Assembly: GCA_038380795.1 (NCBI GenBank)
Contig: CM076279.1
Coordinates: 1,751,001-1,815,000, forward strand
Direction: 5' to 3'
DNA: 64,000 nucleotides
Source: Pyrocephalus nanus
Lineage: Eukaryota; Chordata; Aves; Passeriformes; Tyrannidae
The notes beneath the pieces are model-generated. The model worked only from the letters and a program-made list of their open reading frames with translations, was not told the DNA's origin and searched no databases. Positions 22,891-35,465 of the stretch are shown in pieces. The stretch's first letter is position 1. Each line of letters opens with the position of its first letter. The translations under genes were made by a program, and so were the position numbers.

Positions 22891-23751
22891 ACATCGTGTA
22901 AATTCAAGCTTGAGAGCTTTAAGGATTTCTTTACTCGTGTCCCACACACGTGGGGCTCATGGGGCATTACTGACTGCTGGAGTACTTCTGAAGGACTTAG
23001 GAGGGCTTGAAACTCAGGAGCAGAAACCTGGGCACTGCAGCTAATTCTCATAAGCACCTCGTGGGCTCTGTGTGTGTTTCACAGACATTTTCTGAAGAAC
23101 TCGGAGGGTGATTTTCTGAAAAAAAAAAAAAAAATCCAACGAGAAAAAGCCAAAGCATTTCTGTGGAGCTGCAACACTGCTCAGAGAAACCTTGATGCTT
23201 TTAACAGCCTTCCCAGGTACTTCCAGGCAAGGTGTGCTTGGAATTGAAGTCTAGGAATTAGAGAACACAACCTTCATTTATTCGGGAGCAACTGGAAAAC
23301 CTGAATGCGTTTCCATGGAGATGGGGTTATTTCCTTTCCCACAATTCAAATCTTTTCCACAGGTCCTGTTTCATTCTGATCACCCTCATGTTTTGTTGAG
23401 GAGAAGTTTTTTGGATTTTGATCTCGAGAGCTGGCCAAGCTCCAGGGAGAACAATGAAAAAGCCATAAATCACTTTAATAGATATAACAAGAAGAAAAAA
23501 AAAGAGAAGGCAGAGAAACTGAGGGACTGAAATACAGCAGTCCCAGCACATCCATCAAACACAGAATACTCTTCTTGAGGTACAGGAGGACTCACCAATT
23601 AAATAAAGTGCAGAACTGGGATGGTGTTACAAGGGCTCTGATGCCCAAGATATCATTCAGATTTCAGCATGAAATATATGTTTTGGTATTTTCCCCAAAT
23701 TATGGTTCTGGGGATGTTTTCTGTGCCTTTGCTACTATCACATAACATTTG
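22891..23751. other. Unique non-coding spacer between CR1 copies
   Basis: Contains an A15 run near 23120-23134 and an AG-rich patch near 23490-23520. No gene-like frame. Confidence 0.5.
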
Positions 23752-23955
23752 TAGAATCAGAGAATGGTTTGGGTTGGAAGGGACCTTAAAGCTCATCTCA
23801 TTCCAACCCCCTGCCCTGGGCAGGGACACCTTCCACTAGCCCAGGTTCCTCCAACCTGGCTTTGGGCACTGCCAGGGATGGGGCAGCCACAGCTTCTCTG
23901 GGCAACCTGTGCCAGGGCCTGCCCACCCTCCCAGGGAGAATTCCTTCCTACATTA
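23752..23955 (-). mobile_element. CR1 LINE 3' end, well preserved
   Basis: Starting at 'gaatcagagaatggtttggg', the segment follows the complement of the CR1 3' UTR closely: 'ttggaagggaccttaaagct', 'caaccccctgccctgggcag', 'ggacaccttccactagccca', 'ggcagccacagcttctctgg' and 'ctcccagggagaattccttc'. It is among the least diverged copies in the window. Weaker similarity may continue to about 24040. Confidence 0.95.
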
Positions 23956-25567
23956 AGCTTTGAGTGACCCCATCTAACTCAAGGCTGGGACTCATCCCAG
24001 CTGCCTTCAGCCATCCACACTGTGGCCACCTGGACCACCCCAGAAGAGCCCAGGGAAAGAGATATTCCCTAGGGAATGGCTCATGGGGACAAAGATCATT
24101 CCCTCCACCAGCCCAGTGAGTGCTGGGTTACCTGGGAATGGCTGTGCAGTGTGGGTGGTTCACTTGGGGCCGTTAAGAATTGGGTGTTATTCACCCACAG
24201 CCTGCAAAGCTTGGGCAGCTCTGGCTGCTTTGACCACTTGCAGCTTCCAGTGATGTCAGCAGAGTTCTGTAGCAGGTGCCTCAAAAGACAGTTTGGTTAT
24301 TATGCTGTATTATATTCCTTCCATGCCCCTTTCAGCAAATCTGAAATGGGTTTGTAATAATTTTAAGCAATGTACAAGGGACCAGAAATTACAGAGTTTT
24401 AGTGGAGAATATTTTTATTGAAGATTTCTTTTTTTTTTTTTTCATCTCTGCTCTAAGAGTACAGTATACACAACCTTTCTCCTCCAAAGCTGATAAATGG
24501 TTTAGCCATTATTTAAACCTTGGGAAAAGGCAGCTACAGAAATAACATTTTAATGTATTCCAGATTAGGCTTCATGCTATATTTGTAATAAAGACTTGTT
24601 TCCAGCACTGGTTGGCAGATCACTCCCAGGGACAATTATCCAAATAGCTATTAGGATACGATTGCTCTCATTTCCAGGCAATGCAGGGTTGCCAGGACTC
24701 AGCTTGGCTGGAGCTTGGATTTTGGTTTGACTTTTGGAGAAAACCACAAGAATTTGTCAGCCCTCTTGGCCGTAAGGGAGTCTCCTTGTCTTGGGGCTAT
24801 TCTTTTTCCTCTGCAAGTGGGGAGGGCAGAACATGCCCTTGTTTGGTTTGGGTTCCTCTTCATTTTGTGATCTCTCACCCAAGTGGCACCAGGAGGAGAA
24901 GACTTGGGTGGGACTCAGGTGGGAGAGACCTCTCCCATGGTTCAGAGGGAAGAGGAGGGTCACTTTGGGAAGAGCACGTGTATTCCAGAGGGGCAGAACT
25001 GAAAAGAAAACCAAAGGTCACGGATTTCTTTTACTGGGGGAAGGGAGCCTAAGGGAGGGAGTACTGAGTGCCAAGCTAAATCAGTGTTGGTTGGGAATGG
25101 AGACTCCCTCTCTTTATGCATTATGCTAATGTGTCACTTGGCAGGTCTGAATCACCCTGGCTGCCTCAGTCAGGAGCCTGAGTCGAAGAACACCAACTCC
25201 CTCAGAAGGGAAAAGGTCTCCCTGTGCCAGGGAACATGTTCTGTGGTGAGATGATGTAATTGTTTAAGTCAGAGATGCAGTGGGCAGGAAGCTTTTTCAT
25301 ACTGAAAGATAAGTAGGTCCACAATGGTCCATGAATCTTCAAGGAACTCCAACCATTCCCTTCTCTAGAGCTGAGAACAGGAACAGGTTCATTATTTATG
25401 GCCAGTCTGGTGTGGGTGCTGCTCAGACCAGCAGGCAGAGGTTGAGAACTGGTGTGTCTTTCTGTCCTACGTCTTACAAAGTTCTTGTCAAGACTTTAAA
25501 TTGGTTACTTCAGTGATGTAAAGGGGAGATAATAAATCTGGAACCAAATCAGTAGGTTTAGATGAGA
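23956..25567. other. Unique non-coding spacer between CR1 copies
   Basis: T14 at 24429-24442. Overlapping frames at 24681-25129 (123 and 112 codons on plus, 85 on minus) have no recognisable domain. Confidence 0.5.
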
Positions 25568-25769
25568 TACTGGGAAGAAATTCCTGGCTAGGAGGGTGGG
25601 GAGGCCCTGGCAGAGGTTGCCCAGAGAAGCTGTGGCTGCCCCTGGATCCCTGGAAGTGTCCAAGGCAAGGTTGGACAGGGCTTGGAGCAACCTGGGCTAG
25701 TGGAAGGTGTGGAATGGGATGATTTTTAAGGTTTCTCACCACTCAAATCATTCCATGGTTCCATGATGA
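25568..25769 (+). mobile_element. CR1 LINE 3' end
   Basis: 'tactgggaagaaattcctgg', 'ggaggccctggcagaggttg', 'cccagagaagctgtggctgc', 'gttggacagggcttggagca' and 'acctgggctagtggaaggtg' are canonical CR1. The copy ends with 'attccatggttccatgatga'. It has an internal deletion: the 'tccctgcccatggcaggggg' segment after 'ggaaggtg' is missing. Confidence 0.95.
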
Positions 25770-27000
25770 GCACTGCACTGTTGAAATGAAGTCATGAAGG
25801 GTGATGTGCTCCTCGTGACAAAAGGTGACAATGAAGGATCCAAAGCTCCTTTGCTCTTCTGTATTTCCAGGATCAGCCAAAAGGCTTCAGATAAACACAT
25901 CCCATCAGCTGCTGGGAGGGACCAGCATTTCTGAAAAATCCCTTTCTAAGCTCTTTGTTTCTCAAGAAGGGGAGAAGGTTCAGGACTAAACATATTTTTT
26001 TCTCATTTGCTTGTGATGAATAACAACTGCATTACATATAGCACATAAACACACACACACAATGTATATATGTACACAATATGCTCCATTGTAGCTGCAC
26101 AGTGAACCACTGCCTCAGACACAGGAGCTGATCAACACCCAGCCAGCCAGGCTGGTCAAAATGAAAACATTTAAAGGACATTTAAGAATATCACAGGCCC
26201 TTTTTACAAACTAATCTCGAGATCTCTGCTCTCCACTCGGGTCCCCCTGTAAAGATTTTTCCATGGGGTGAATGCAGCAACCTTGAATGTGCAGAAACCC
26301 TTCCTTGCTGGCTTTGCTCCAAAACAATGACTGCACCAAAGGGGCTGAGGCATATCCTACCAATGGAGCAGAAAATTGCTTCAAGGCTGCAGCAGTAACA
26401 CCTTGGCAAAGCCTGTAATTAGCAATAAAGCAGCACCCATGGCCAATGGGGCCATTGTGCCCCATATTCCATTTTGCTCTTTGGTGCAGAGGGGAAACGT
26501 GTGTGTGAGTGAGAATGAGAGCACAGAGGTAAATCCCCCATCCAGGAGGTTAATGATGAATGTGCTGCAGTTGGCATGAAGTGGAACACGTGCCAAGATG
26601 GGGCCCTCTTGTTCCTTCCAGTCCCCCACCTACATTCTCCCAAACACCACATTATATTTTTAGCATTTTTATTTTCTTGGAAAAATATATAAACTGCAGT
26701 TATAAAATGTGTTTAAACAAATGAAATGGAGCTAGCAGGTGTACAGAACGGCCCAAAATGCTTCCCAGAGCTGCAGTTAAAAAATAAAAAAAAGTAAACT
26801 TAAATAGTTCCATAGTGGAAAAAAAAAAATCTCTAGGTAGAGTATATAAATGTAAATTTTTTTTTTTGCACTGTACACTCACTTTCATTTTTGACTCCTA
26901 AAACTTGCCCAGACTTACTCTTGGTTTGGATCTTCACTTCTCTCCCAGATTAAAGGGGTTAACAAATGACAGACCAGAGATACCACTGCTGGAAATTCAG
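25770..27000. other. Unique non-coding spacer between CR1 copies
   Basis: A short CA run with 'tgtatatatgtaca' lies at 26045-26080. Frames of 60-84 codons on both strands have no domain. 26640-26880 is AT-rich, with A10 at about 26820 and T11 at about 26858. Confidence 0.5.
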
Positions 27001-27172
27001 AGATCCCAGAATCCCAGGATGGGTTGGGTTGGGTGGGACTTAAAGCCCATCCAGTCCCACCCCCCTGCCATGGGCAGGAACATCTCCCACTGTCCCAGGT
27101 TGCTCCAACCTGGCCTTGGACACTTCCAGGGATCCAGGGGCAGCCACAGCTTCTCCCAGCACATCCCATGGG
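27001..27172 (-). mobile_element. CR1 LINE 3' end
   Basis: 'agaatcccaggatgggttgg', 'cccatccagtcccacccccc', 'tgccatgggcaggaacatct', 'cccactgtcccaggttgctc' and 'gcagccacagcttctcccag' are the complement of the CR1 3' region. It is 5'-truncated after about 170 bp. Confidence 0.95.
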
Positions 27173-29033
27173 CAGCTGATCTGCAAAGCTGAGACTCTTT
27201 TCTGTTATTTACTGTTTTTATCATCTCCACGTTGAACCTGGAGAAGACTTTGGCTCACTTTGACAATTATTTCTATTAATTTTCAGTAGAATAGGGTTGC
27301 ATTTACCAGCTTAATCCAAACTGAAGGACTGCTGGCAGTGCACAGAAAAATATAAGTATGTATAGAGAGATTTGTATTTGTGTGTGTGTGTATAGAGAAG
27401 ATGTCAGTCCAAAATAATTTATAATCAAAATACACCATTTGCCAAGAGACAGGAGGCTGTGCAAAGAAAGAAAATAATTCATTCTAAGTAGAGCTGGAAA
27501 TAGGGTTTTGTGTCGTGCTTGTGCTGCCTGGTTTGGGGGAAATCCGATAGGAAAGGGACTGTCTGGGAGGTTAAAATTCAATGGATTCTGATTTCTCTTT
27601 GCCCCCTGAAGGCTCAGAGGGGTCAATACCTTGACTTTGGGCAGGGCCCATCACCAGCTCTTTGTAACAATTGCTGAACAATTTTAGCACAGACGAGGAA
27701 AGTTGGGCTTTCATTTGACATGAAAAGTGACATTTTTTACACCTGGCTCTGAACATTTTTCTCTACCTACCCAAATTTTGGTAAACTTTTGGTTCTCTAC
27801 CAGTCCTGCAGCCAACTTTCTTTCCAGCAATCAAGAATAGCAAAAATACATTACTTTTAAATTAAACAAACTCTGACTTGTTTCCATGAGAAATTACTGA
27901 GAGTGCAGCAAAATGTATCACGTTCATATTTCCAATCTTTCAGAAACAGTTTGGTTCTCTAAGTAGGATTTTTTTAATGCATAAATTTCATGCAAGATCA
28001 AAATTTATTAAACCCCATTTTCCCATCTCTGCTCATTTGCTTTAGCAAGTAAGATTTCCTCTTTAGCTCTGATGGAAGTGTTATAACAATTATTTCTACT
28101 GGAATATGGCTCACAAATAGGAAATTATTTATTAAACATAATTATGATTTCTATTGTCTTGACAAAGGAAAACTAATTAATCTGAAGTACATTCTGGATT
28201 AATCTCGCCCTGGCATGTATGGTTCAGATCCTCAGTCCTGATGACTTTATTGAACACCCAGAGTTCCTCTGCTCTGTTAATTGGGGTGGACTCTCCAGCC
28301 CCACTCTGTGTGCTGATGAGGGTGTTAATCCTCAATGCTGGTGAATCCACATGGATGGATTATCCCCAATTTTCTTTTAATGGGACATTTTCCTCTGAAT
28401 GGGCAATTCATTCCATCACTGCTCTACAGAACTGCAGGCCTGCCTTAAATCTCTCTCTGCTGGAAGGCTGTGAGTGTGATATGAGCTGTGGGAGTTGCTG
28501 GGGACTCGTCTAGAACAGGAGGAGGAAAAGAACTGGAAAAAGGAAGGGATGGTTGCCTTGTTTGAGATATAAGGCTCCTGCCTGCACAATAGGGCAAAGA
28601 CAATTTAAATGAAAACATCTCTGAAGGGCTGTTGAAAATGGTTTGGAGAGCTCTTCTCATCTCGTGTAACATCACCATTATTCCAAGCTTTTTGGTATCC
28701 TCATCTCTGACCAGAATTACAACCCCAATTACCAGCAATTACTTCTTAAAGCCTGAAATCAATCCAGTTCTGTTCTAACAGCAATGGACTCTGGGAAAAG
28801 CTATTTTAAACTCAAGATCCACGAGTGGTGTGAAGTTTATAATGGTTTGCAGGGAGGCTGCTCAGAGGGCTCTGTATTTGAGCCCGTCCCTGAGCACAGA
28901 CAAGTGAATTCTTTTCAAACAAACAGGGTGGAAATTCTTGGCTTCTCCAGGAGCCAGCCTTATTTCCAGAGGATCGTGGTTTGGATTCCCATCCTGCCCT
29001 TGGCATTCCAGTTTTTCCCCCCTCTTGCCACAG
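27173..29033. other. Unique non-coding stretch
   Basis: A short TG run lies at 27379-27391. 27830-28200 is AT-rich with 'aaggaaaactaattaatctg' and other TAAT words. No gene-like frame was recognised. Confidence 0.5.
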
Positions 29034-29090
29034 CTAGATTCTGTTTGCTGTTTCTGGACCGAGGCGCTGAACAAGATCCTGGTGCCTCAG
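29034..29090 (+). CDS. Candidate 57-bp internal exon (unidentified)
   Basis: A strong acceptor (polypyrimidine 'gtttttcccccctcttgcca' then CAG, ending 29033) is followed after 57 bp by a good donor, CCTCAG|GTAGGC (29090/29091). The segment is a multiple of three and, read from its first base, gives LDSVCCFWTEALNKILVPQ. A second frame is also open (RFCLLFLDRGAEQDPGAS). It contains two CpGs in a CpG-poor setting. I do not recognise either peptide. It could be an exon of a gene driven from the CpG island at 13.4 kb, an lncRNA exon, or a chance pair of splice-like sites. Confidence 0.2.
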
Positions 29091-31487
29091 GTAGGCGATG
29101 TTTTACCGTGGAGGGAGAAATCCCTGTCTGAAGGCAGGGAATGGAACCTCCTGGCTAACAACTGGCAGACCTACAGGAAAGGAACTGAGCTGCCTTCAGT
29201 AGGTAACTTATTAATGGCTGGTGTTTAATTTCTCCGAGGTAAAACACAAGAATCTGGTGGTCCTCGCATTAGTGCTCTTAACTCCAGCAAAGCCTGCTTA
29301 GAAAGGTAGTGCTGTTTCCTTCCAGCCACCATTAAGGGCCTTGCAGATCTGCCAGAAAAAGGGAAAATTAACCTTCTGTGGAAAGCCAGCAAAAGACCTT
29401 TTCCCCTTTAAATCATGAAAGGAAAGCTTAATGATGCATCAGCCTGCAGAGTGTGCTCAGCCAGATGCAGGTTTGGGGGATGTCTGACTGGATGCTTTGG
29501 AGACGCTGGAGCTCCAGATTTCCTCCTTAGGACCTTCCAGACTTATTGTAGGTGGAATAACTGCACTGCCCTCTGATTTCTGAACTTTACTGTGCTCAAC
29601 ATGTGCCAGTTCCTTTGTGCTGGGAGAAAAAACAGCATCAAGGAGTGAAGGAAGAGTCAGAGACAACTGAAGTTTGGCTGATGAAATGCTCAGCGAGGCA
29701 TAAATGAAAGGGTTGTGATTATTATTATTATGCTCAAAATGATAGTGACCAAAAAACAAGGAGAAATCCTGCCTTTTCTAAGACCCTTTTAAATGCAAAG
29801 ACTCATCTAGAGCCAACAGATGCATGGTACAGGATTTTCATTGGCTGGAGACCAAATTAGGGACAATGCTCTACATGAAACTTGCTCATTTGACCAATGT
29901 TATGCTTCATTTTCATCAGTGCTGTCCATGGAATATTAGATATTCTGGCAGTTATTTAATAAGGCGAATGCACACAAGGAGCCCTTTAAGGTAAAAAGTA
30001 AAATAATCTCTATTTTCTCTTCAGGAGGTTTTGGCAAATGGGAAAAGATGGAGGAGAGGGAATAAAAAGTGTATGTGAAACAAAAGTTTTAACAGTCTGT
30101 CTAACCAATTGGTATAATTAAGTTTTACTTCAGCCCTCAGGAAACCCCAGGGAAGTTTGTGGCATCCCAGTTCACGTGCATATTAAGTAGAGGATCAGGT
30201 AACCTTCATGCAATGTTGGAAAGGGCTGGTTTTGAAGAGTTCTGGCCCCCACTTAGAGCTGTGTCAGTCTGAGGTAGCTCAGGGCTGCAGCAGTGTTAGT
30301 CCAGCACTATATTGGGCTGCACAGGGCTGGGTTTGGATTCACCAAAGTTCTCCAGATTAGAAGTGGAGGCCGTGGAAATGAAGGGAAGAAGGTGAGCTAA
30401 TCCAAATGGATGGAATCCCTGGGCAGACACCCTTTGGAATCAGGCACAGTGGGACAGCCCCAGGTATCTGTGAAGGATGTGTAGGATGTGTTGTGAGAAG
30501 CTGCCTCGTGACCCTGGCACGGCTGTGCTGGAAGAAACCAGTGCAATAAAGAGTAATCCCTTGTGACTGGCATGAAGGGTGTCTCCCAGGGAGAAAGTGG
30601 TAATGGGAGTAACCTCTTCAACAAGGGCAACATTGTCCACTCGGCAGGTTGGTTGGCAAACCGGCAATTTTTAGTTTCTTCCAAGCATACTTATCTTCCC
30701 AATGCACCCAAATCTGCTCAGCCTCAATAGGCTCAAATCCTTAAGTTTCCTACAGCACAGGAGCCAGTCTCATATCTGCCCCCAGCCCTTCTTTACTACT
30801 TAAAACTATCAGTTTACACTGACATTATTTCCTCCATTCAATACGTGGGTAAATCCTCAGCTGCTGAAATCAGGCCCGTTCTACTGGACAGAATTCACAC
30901 TGGAAGTCGCTCCAAATAAAAACTTGAGTTCTCACTCGAACTGGAGAGGGAAGCATGAGAGGACTCTGTGTACAAACTGATTCATTACAACTTCAGTAGG
31001 GTCCCTGAGAAGATCCCAATTCTGTGATCCCAATCACCCCAATCTCCTTGTGTACCAGGGAAATAAGGAGTGAGGAGGAAGGAGATGGCAACTCATTTTA
31101 ACATGTAAACCACTAATGAGATTCAAAGGCCCAGATTCCAACCCTTTACCCCCTTTTCCCTTCTATAGCCCTCAGTCCTCCGAAAGTCCCAAATATGATC
31201 CAGCACTTTAGGAGACAAACATTCCTATGGTGTTTTGGGAGTGCTGAGGTGGGAGATATAGATTTACCAAGGCCTTACAGCGAGGTTTTGGGTTTTTTTT
31301 TGGTTTGTTTTTTTTTTTAGCCCCCCCAAAACAATGCTGGTATAGAACATGTCCTCACAAAATATTCAACCCTTGCCCATTTCCATTTTGGGCTTGCAAC
31401 CAGGTGTGTCTGAGCTCTCTGCAGCAGGGTTTTACCCAGCGTGGTTCCTGGAATCAAAATGCAGTTTATCCCCGTGTGTTTTCCCAG
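29091..31487. other. Unique non-coding stretch with a weak exon-like segment
   Basis: 29270-29450 is complex unique sequence resembling conserved non-coding DNA ('aaggaaagcttaatgatgca'). At 30025 a strong acceptor, 'tctattttctcttcag', precedes a 45-bp open segment ending AAAAGT|GTATGT. In phase 0 it reads a short peptide and then a stop at TAA near 30064. No repeat was recognised. Confidence 0.4.
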
Positions 31488-31525
31488 CAGCCTCAGTTCC
31501 TGGACAAGCAGTTCCTGACTCGCAC
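31488..31525 (+). CDS. Candidate 38-bp micro-exon (unidentified)
   Basis: The acceptor 'ccgtgtgttttcccag' ends at 31487, with an alternative CAG ending 31490. The donor CGCAC|GTAAGT (31525/31526) matches the U1 site well on the intron side. One frame reads QQPQFLDKQFLTR. I do not recognise it. It is a weak candidate on its own, noted because it lies on the same strand as the segment at 29034. Confidence 0.12.
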
Positions 31526-32084
31526 GTAAGTCACCTCCATGCTGGAAAAAACCAGGAGGACCTGCAAATAGCTCACCTCCTGTCCTCCAAAACACACAGG
31601 CATCTTTGCCTGAGTTGTTTCTCTTGGATTTCTTGGCTTGGCTGCCTCAAAAGTTTGGGGATGTGCAGACCTGGGGCTCCAGCTCTTTGGGCAAAGCCAG
31701 TGGCAACGGAAGGATTAAGGTTGTGGCACCCTCTGAGCTCGCTGTTGTGTGATCCAAACCTACAGAACTGGGAGCAAACAGGACTTTTACATCAGGCCCC
31801 CTGTCCATCAGTGCTCTGGTGTGGAGCAGTGAGCACAGCCCGAGCCCACAGTGGGTGTTTCTTTAGCCCAGGTGGCAGCAGCACATTCCTGGGCTGTGGA
31901 ATGTCCCGGGCTCCCTCTCGCAGGTGACTTTCTGCTACAGCAGCACTTTCCCAGCTGCTCCCTGGGAATGGCAGCACTTTATGAATTAGCTGCTCTGTGA
32001 GAAGCTGTTCAGGCTGCTCTGCAGGGGCTCCCTGAGTGGAGTGGGTGAGGCATCTGCCAGGAGGGCTGGCTTGGGTGTGATCCT

Positions 32085-32150
32085 GGCTCCTGGAAGGGCT
32101 TGGGGCTGGATGGTTCCTTGAGATCCCACCGAGCCCAGATTCTAAACATC
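32085..32150 (+). mobile_element. Possible old CR1 3' remnant
   Basis: 'ggcttggggctggatggttc' and 'cttgagatcccaccgagccc' align loosely with the CR1 segment 'ggggttggactagatgatccttgaggtccc', followed by 'agattctaa'. It is diverged and short, so the call is tentative. Confidence 0.35.
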
Positions 32151-32639
32151 TGTATTTTCACCCTTGTTGCATCAAATGTTTGTCTTTATTTCTTTCCCAA
32201 GCCATCGCTCTCCTTGCTCCCACTAAGGAACAGAATTCCCCTCCATGCAGAGCATCAAACCACCCCACTAATCACAGAAGGGTTAAAAACATGATTGGTG
32301 GGCAAAGCCCCCCCTTTCTTCTGCAAGGTTGGTTGAAATTGTGAATCGAGACTGACAGCTTGCCTGAGTGTTTGTGGTTCAATTTGAAACCACAAGACCC
32401 AGAAGCACATGGTTTAGATTCAGTGTCTTTCTCCAGCTAACACGAACCATTTGTTCCAGCAGCTTGGCTATCTCTTGGAGAAGAGCTTTGCACCAGGATC
32501 AGCCTCGATTCACCCCAGACATTCAGATGGAAACCCAGAGGAAAAAAAAAAGGAAAAAAATGTCCTAAACAAAGCCTTGCATTTACTTTTTTCTTGTTTA
32601 TTTTTGCAGCTTGTAAAGGAGCTACTAACATCCTGGTTA

Positions 32640-32692
32640 TAAAATAAAAAAAAAAAAAAAAAAAGAAAAAAAAAGAGAAAAAAAGAAGAAAA
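32640..32692. repeat. A-rich low-complexity tract
   Basis: About 50 bp of A with scattered G and T (A20 core from about 32646). The minus-strand Phe-rich frame across it is an artefact. Confidence 0.9.
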
Positions 32693-32879
32693 TATGAAAT
32701 GCCAATCAAAAGCGGCGCCAAATTAGGTGGTGTTTACTTCAAAAATACGTATTTCATTGCCTTTTTTAAGGCAGATTCCTGTAATGTAGTAATGTCAGGG
32801 AGGGCACGGAAAGAAGAGGCTTAATTGACTCAAAAAGTATATTTAGACCAATCTTTTTAAATTTGGCTGGGTAAAAGGT

Positions 32880-33010
32880 GGCACGCAGTGAGGCGAAAGT
32901 TTAGTGGATGAGCTGTCACAAATAAAGCACTTCAATGTACACCAAACTCCAGGCATCGGCTTCCTGAAGCCCATGAGCTTAATTATTGTACCTGCTTCTG
33001 ATGAAGAGCA
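32880..33010. promoter_or_regulatory. Enhancer-like block (conserved non-coding candidate)
   Basis: 'gatgagctgtcacaaataaa', 'gcacttcaatgtacaccaaa' and 'gagcttaattattgtacctg' form a unique, word-rich block containing a TAATTA homeodomain core. Regulatory role is inferred only. Confidence 0.2.
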
Positions 33011-35465
33011 GGAAGGTTGAACAGCTCTGTGTCAAGCTGGACAATTAAAATACACAAGAAGGGTTGTCCAAGTCTGGACAAAGCCTTGCCCAGATCCTGG
33101 AGAGCCAACCAAGAGACTTCCCGAGGGGATTGGGAATCAAGTGTGGTGAGGTTTGGGAAGTGCAGGTTTCTTGCCTGCATACTGATTATCTGCTCTGGCC
33201 TGCCAATAGCTTGTCATTGACCCCAAATCCATCCCATTGCTTCAACATTTCTCATCCCCTGGTGAAATGAGCAGGTGAGACTCCGAAGGTGGCACTTGCC
33301 ACAATGAGATGTTACCTGGGCACAAACTCTGTGCAGGAGTCCAGCCCTTACAGCTTGAGAGGAAGCAGATAACACAACAAAATCACTGCCTTTCATACAG
33401 CAGCACAGAGAATGACAAAATAAAGGCACACACATCTCTCAGGTGTGCAAAAGGCTGATTTGCTCCAATAAAGTTGTTGATTAAACACTCCCCCACAGCC
33501 TGAGATGAGGGAACACCGGTCAGGCCCCCTGAGCAGGGAATTTGGTGAATTATTGCGGTGAGGCAACAAACCAAGTGCTCAGTTGCCCCAAATCACAGGT
33601 ATTAGGGCTGAAATGAACTCTCCTAAAACAATTTCCCATCATCCAGCCCCCGGGATTAGTTGTTTTATCTTCCTCCTCCTCGATATAGAACCGGTTCCAA
33701 GGTATTACGTTACAGTCCAGGGAACCACCCCCTGTGCTCGGAGTGAGCACCTTGGAAGAAGGAAAGAATCCTTCCCTGCCATGTCTCTCTATCTCCTAGT
33801 TAGGAATAAGTGACTGTAAAATCTGTGTATGTGTGAAACCACAATATATTCCCCCGTTCTGCCATTAAAAGCCACTCACAACATAAACGTGAATCAGAGG
33901 TGGGAGTGTGTTCACTCAGGAGCAGTGTGTGATTATATACCAGGAGTTTACTTCCAAGAACAGATTAGATTTCTGGGAATTCAAAATAGCATATATTTTT
34001 ATTTTAGTATTATGGGAATTTTGAGAGGGCTTCTAATGTTACTGCTTTTTAAGCTACTATATAATCACAGTATAATTTTTATTAACAAAAAGACTTTATA
34101 ACTTCAGAGCCGTGCAGCTGATGAAGTGAGCAGGAGGCTTTGAGGGCTCAGATCCTCTGTAGGTGTGTGGGGAGAACTGCCTGGGAAGGTTTAGAGCTGA
34201 CTGGAAATGCAGGTTTAAGGTTAATGTCTGATGTTTAAAGCATTTGGCTGCGCCCAGGAGTGGAGCTACACCGAGTTAGTCCCCACAGACACACACTGAG
34301 GGACTGACCCTGCCCTGCCACAACTTCCTGGGGTCCTGTCCCTGCTCACAGAGAGCAGAGATCCATCAGGGGATGTTCTGTCTAGAATTAAAATGAAAAT
34401 CCCTCTGCAGAGGTAGAATTCCCCTTCTGTGGAGTCACACAGCTGAGGCTGGAGTGACAGTTTGGGGTCCCATCATTGATTATTTTGCTCTGGGTTCACA
34501 GAACAACAGAACATACTATGTTTGTTTGTTTGTTTTTAAAGCACAGGAAGGACAAGCAATGAATCTGGTTAATTCTTCATTCTTTGAGTGTTCTGTTTCC
34601 ATTTAGTGGGTTTTGTTTGCAAACGTGGCTTTGAGTGTCTGGGGTTATCAGTCTCCCTTTGAGGAGTCATATTATGACAAGTTACTTCTACTGCTTTTCC
34701 TATTGGGAGAAATCATGTTTGTGGAAACATGGAAGGCAGGGAGTGATAGCTCCAGGTTTAGGTTTTACTTTCCTAAAAAATAAAGGCATCTGAGCTGTGA
34801 CTCCTTTGGAAAGGGAATGATTTTTCTGGAATAAAATAACAATAAAAAAATCAGGATGATATTTTGCAAAAATAAGATCAAAACAAGACATATTAAATTA
34901 ATCATATTAAATAATATCACTTTTACCAGCATGGGAAACTTGTACTCTTAAAAAGCTGAAAGGCCTCAATGTTAGAGCTCTCAAGAGAGCAAGGTCTCCC
35001 CAATTTTCATGGAAGTGTGATTGCCTCCTGTGGATGAGGATAAGGAGCCTGGTCTGTGACTTACAACACTTGCTAATATGAGTACAATTAGTGCCCTGCT
35101 TTGATCAGTCAGGTGGAGCCTCACAGAAACCAGCCCAATAATTATTTACAAACCATCTGATCCTGGCTGTGGCCTTGCTTGTCCTGCACATGGAGCAGTT
35201 TCTTACTCCAGGACGTGGGAATTCCACCTGTAGCTGGGAAGGGGCTGGAATAAGGAGCTGTGTGGATGGGAGGTGGCCCAGCTGTGTGGGGGACACGGGT
35301 GACACATGAGAGGTGGTCCTGCCCAGCTCTGCTCCTCCTGAGCGAGGTCAGAGGTCAAAAACTGATGGGTACAAGGCACTGGAAAACAAAAGAGAAGCAA
35401 ACAGAGCATGAACCCAAAGCCAGGAATAATGGTTTACCTAAGATGACTGCAACCCTCATTCTTAG

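Larger units (their letters stand above)
31526..35465. other. Unique non-coding stretch
   Basis: The 192-codon plus-strand frame at 31349-31927 shows no domain and is overlapped by minus-strand frames. A weak CR1-like remnant lies at about 32085-32150, an A-rich tract at 32640-32692, and enhancer-like sequence at 32880-33010. TAAT-rich sequence occurs at 34890-34915. Confidence 0.5.

Noticed and set aside
31349..31927. 192-codon plus-strand frame
   Set aside because: The Ser/Cys/Pro/Trp-rich translation has no recognisable domain, and overlapping frames lie on the other strand. A vertebrate single-exon gene here is not supported.
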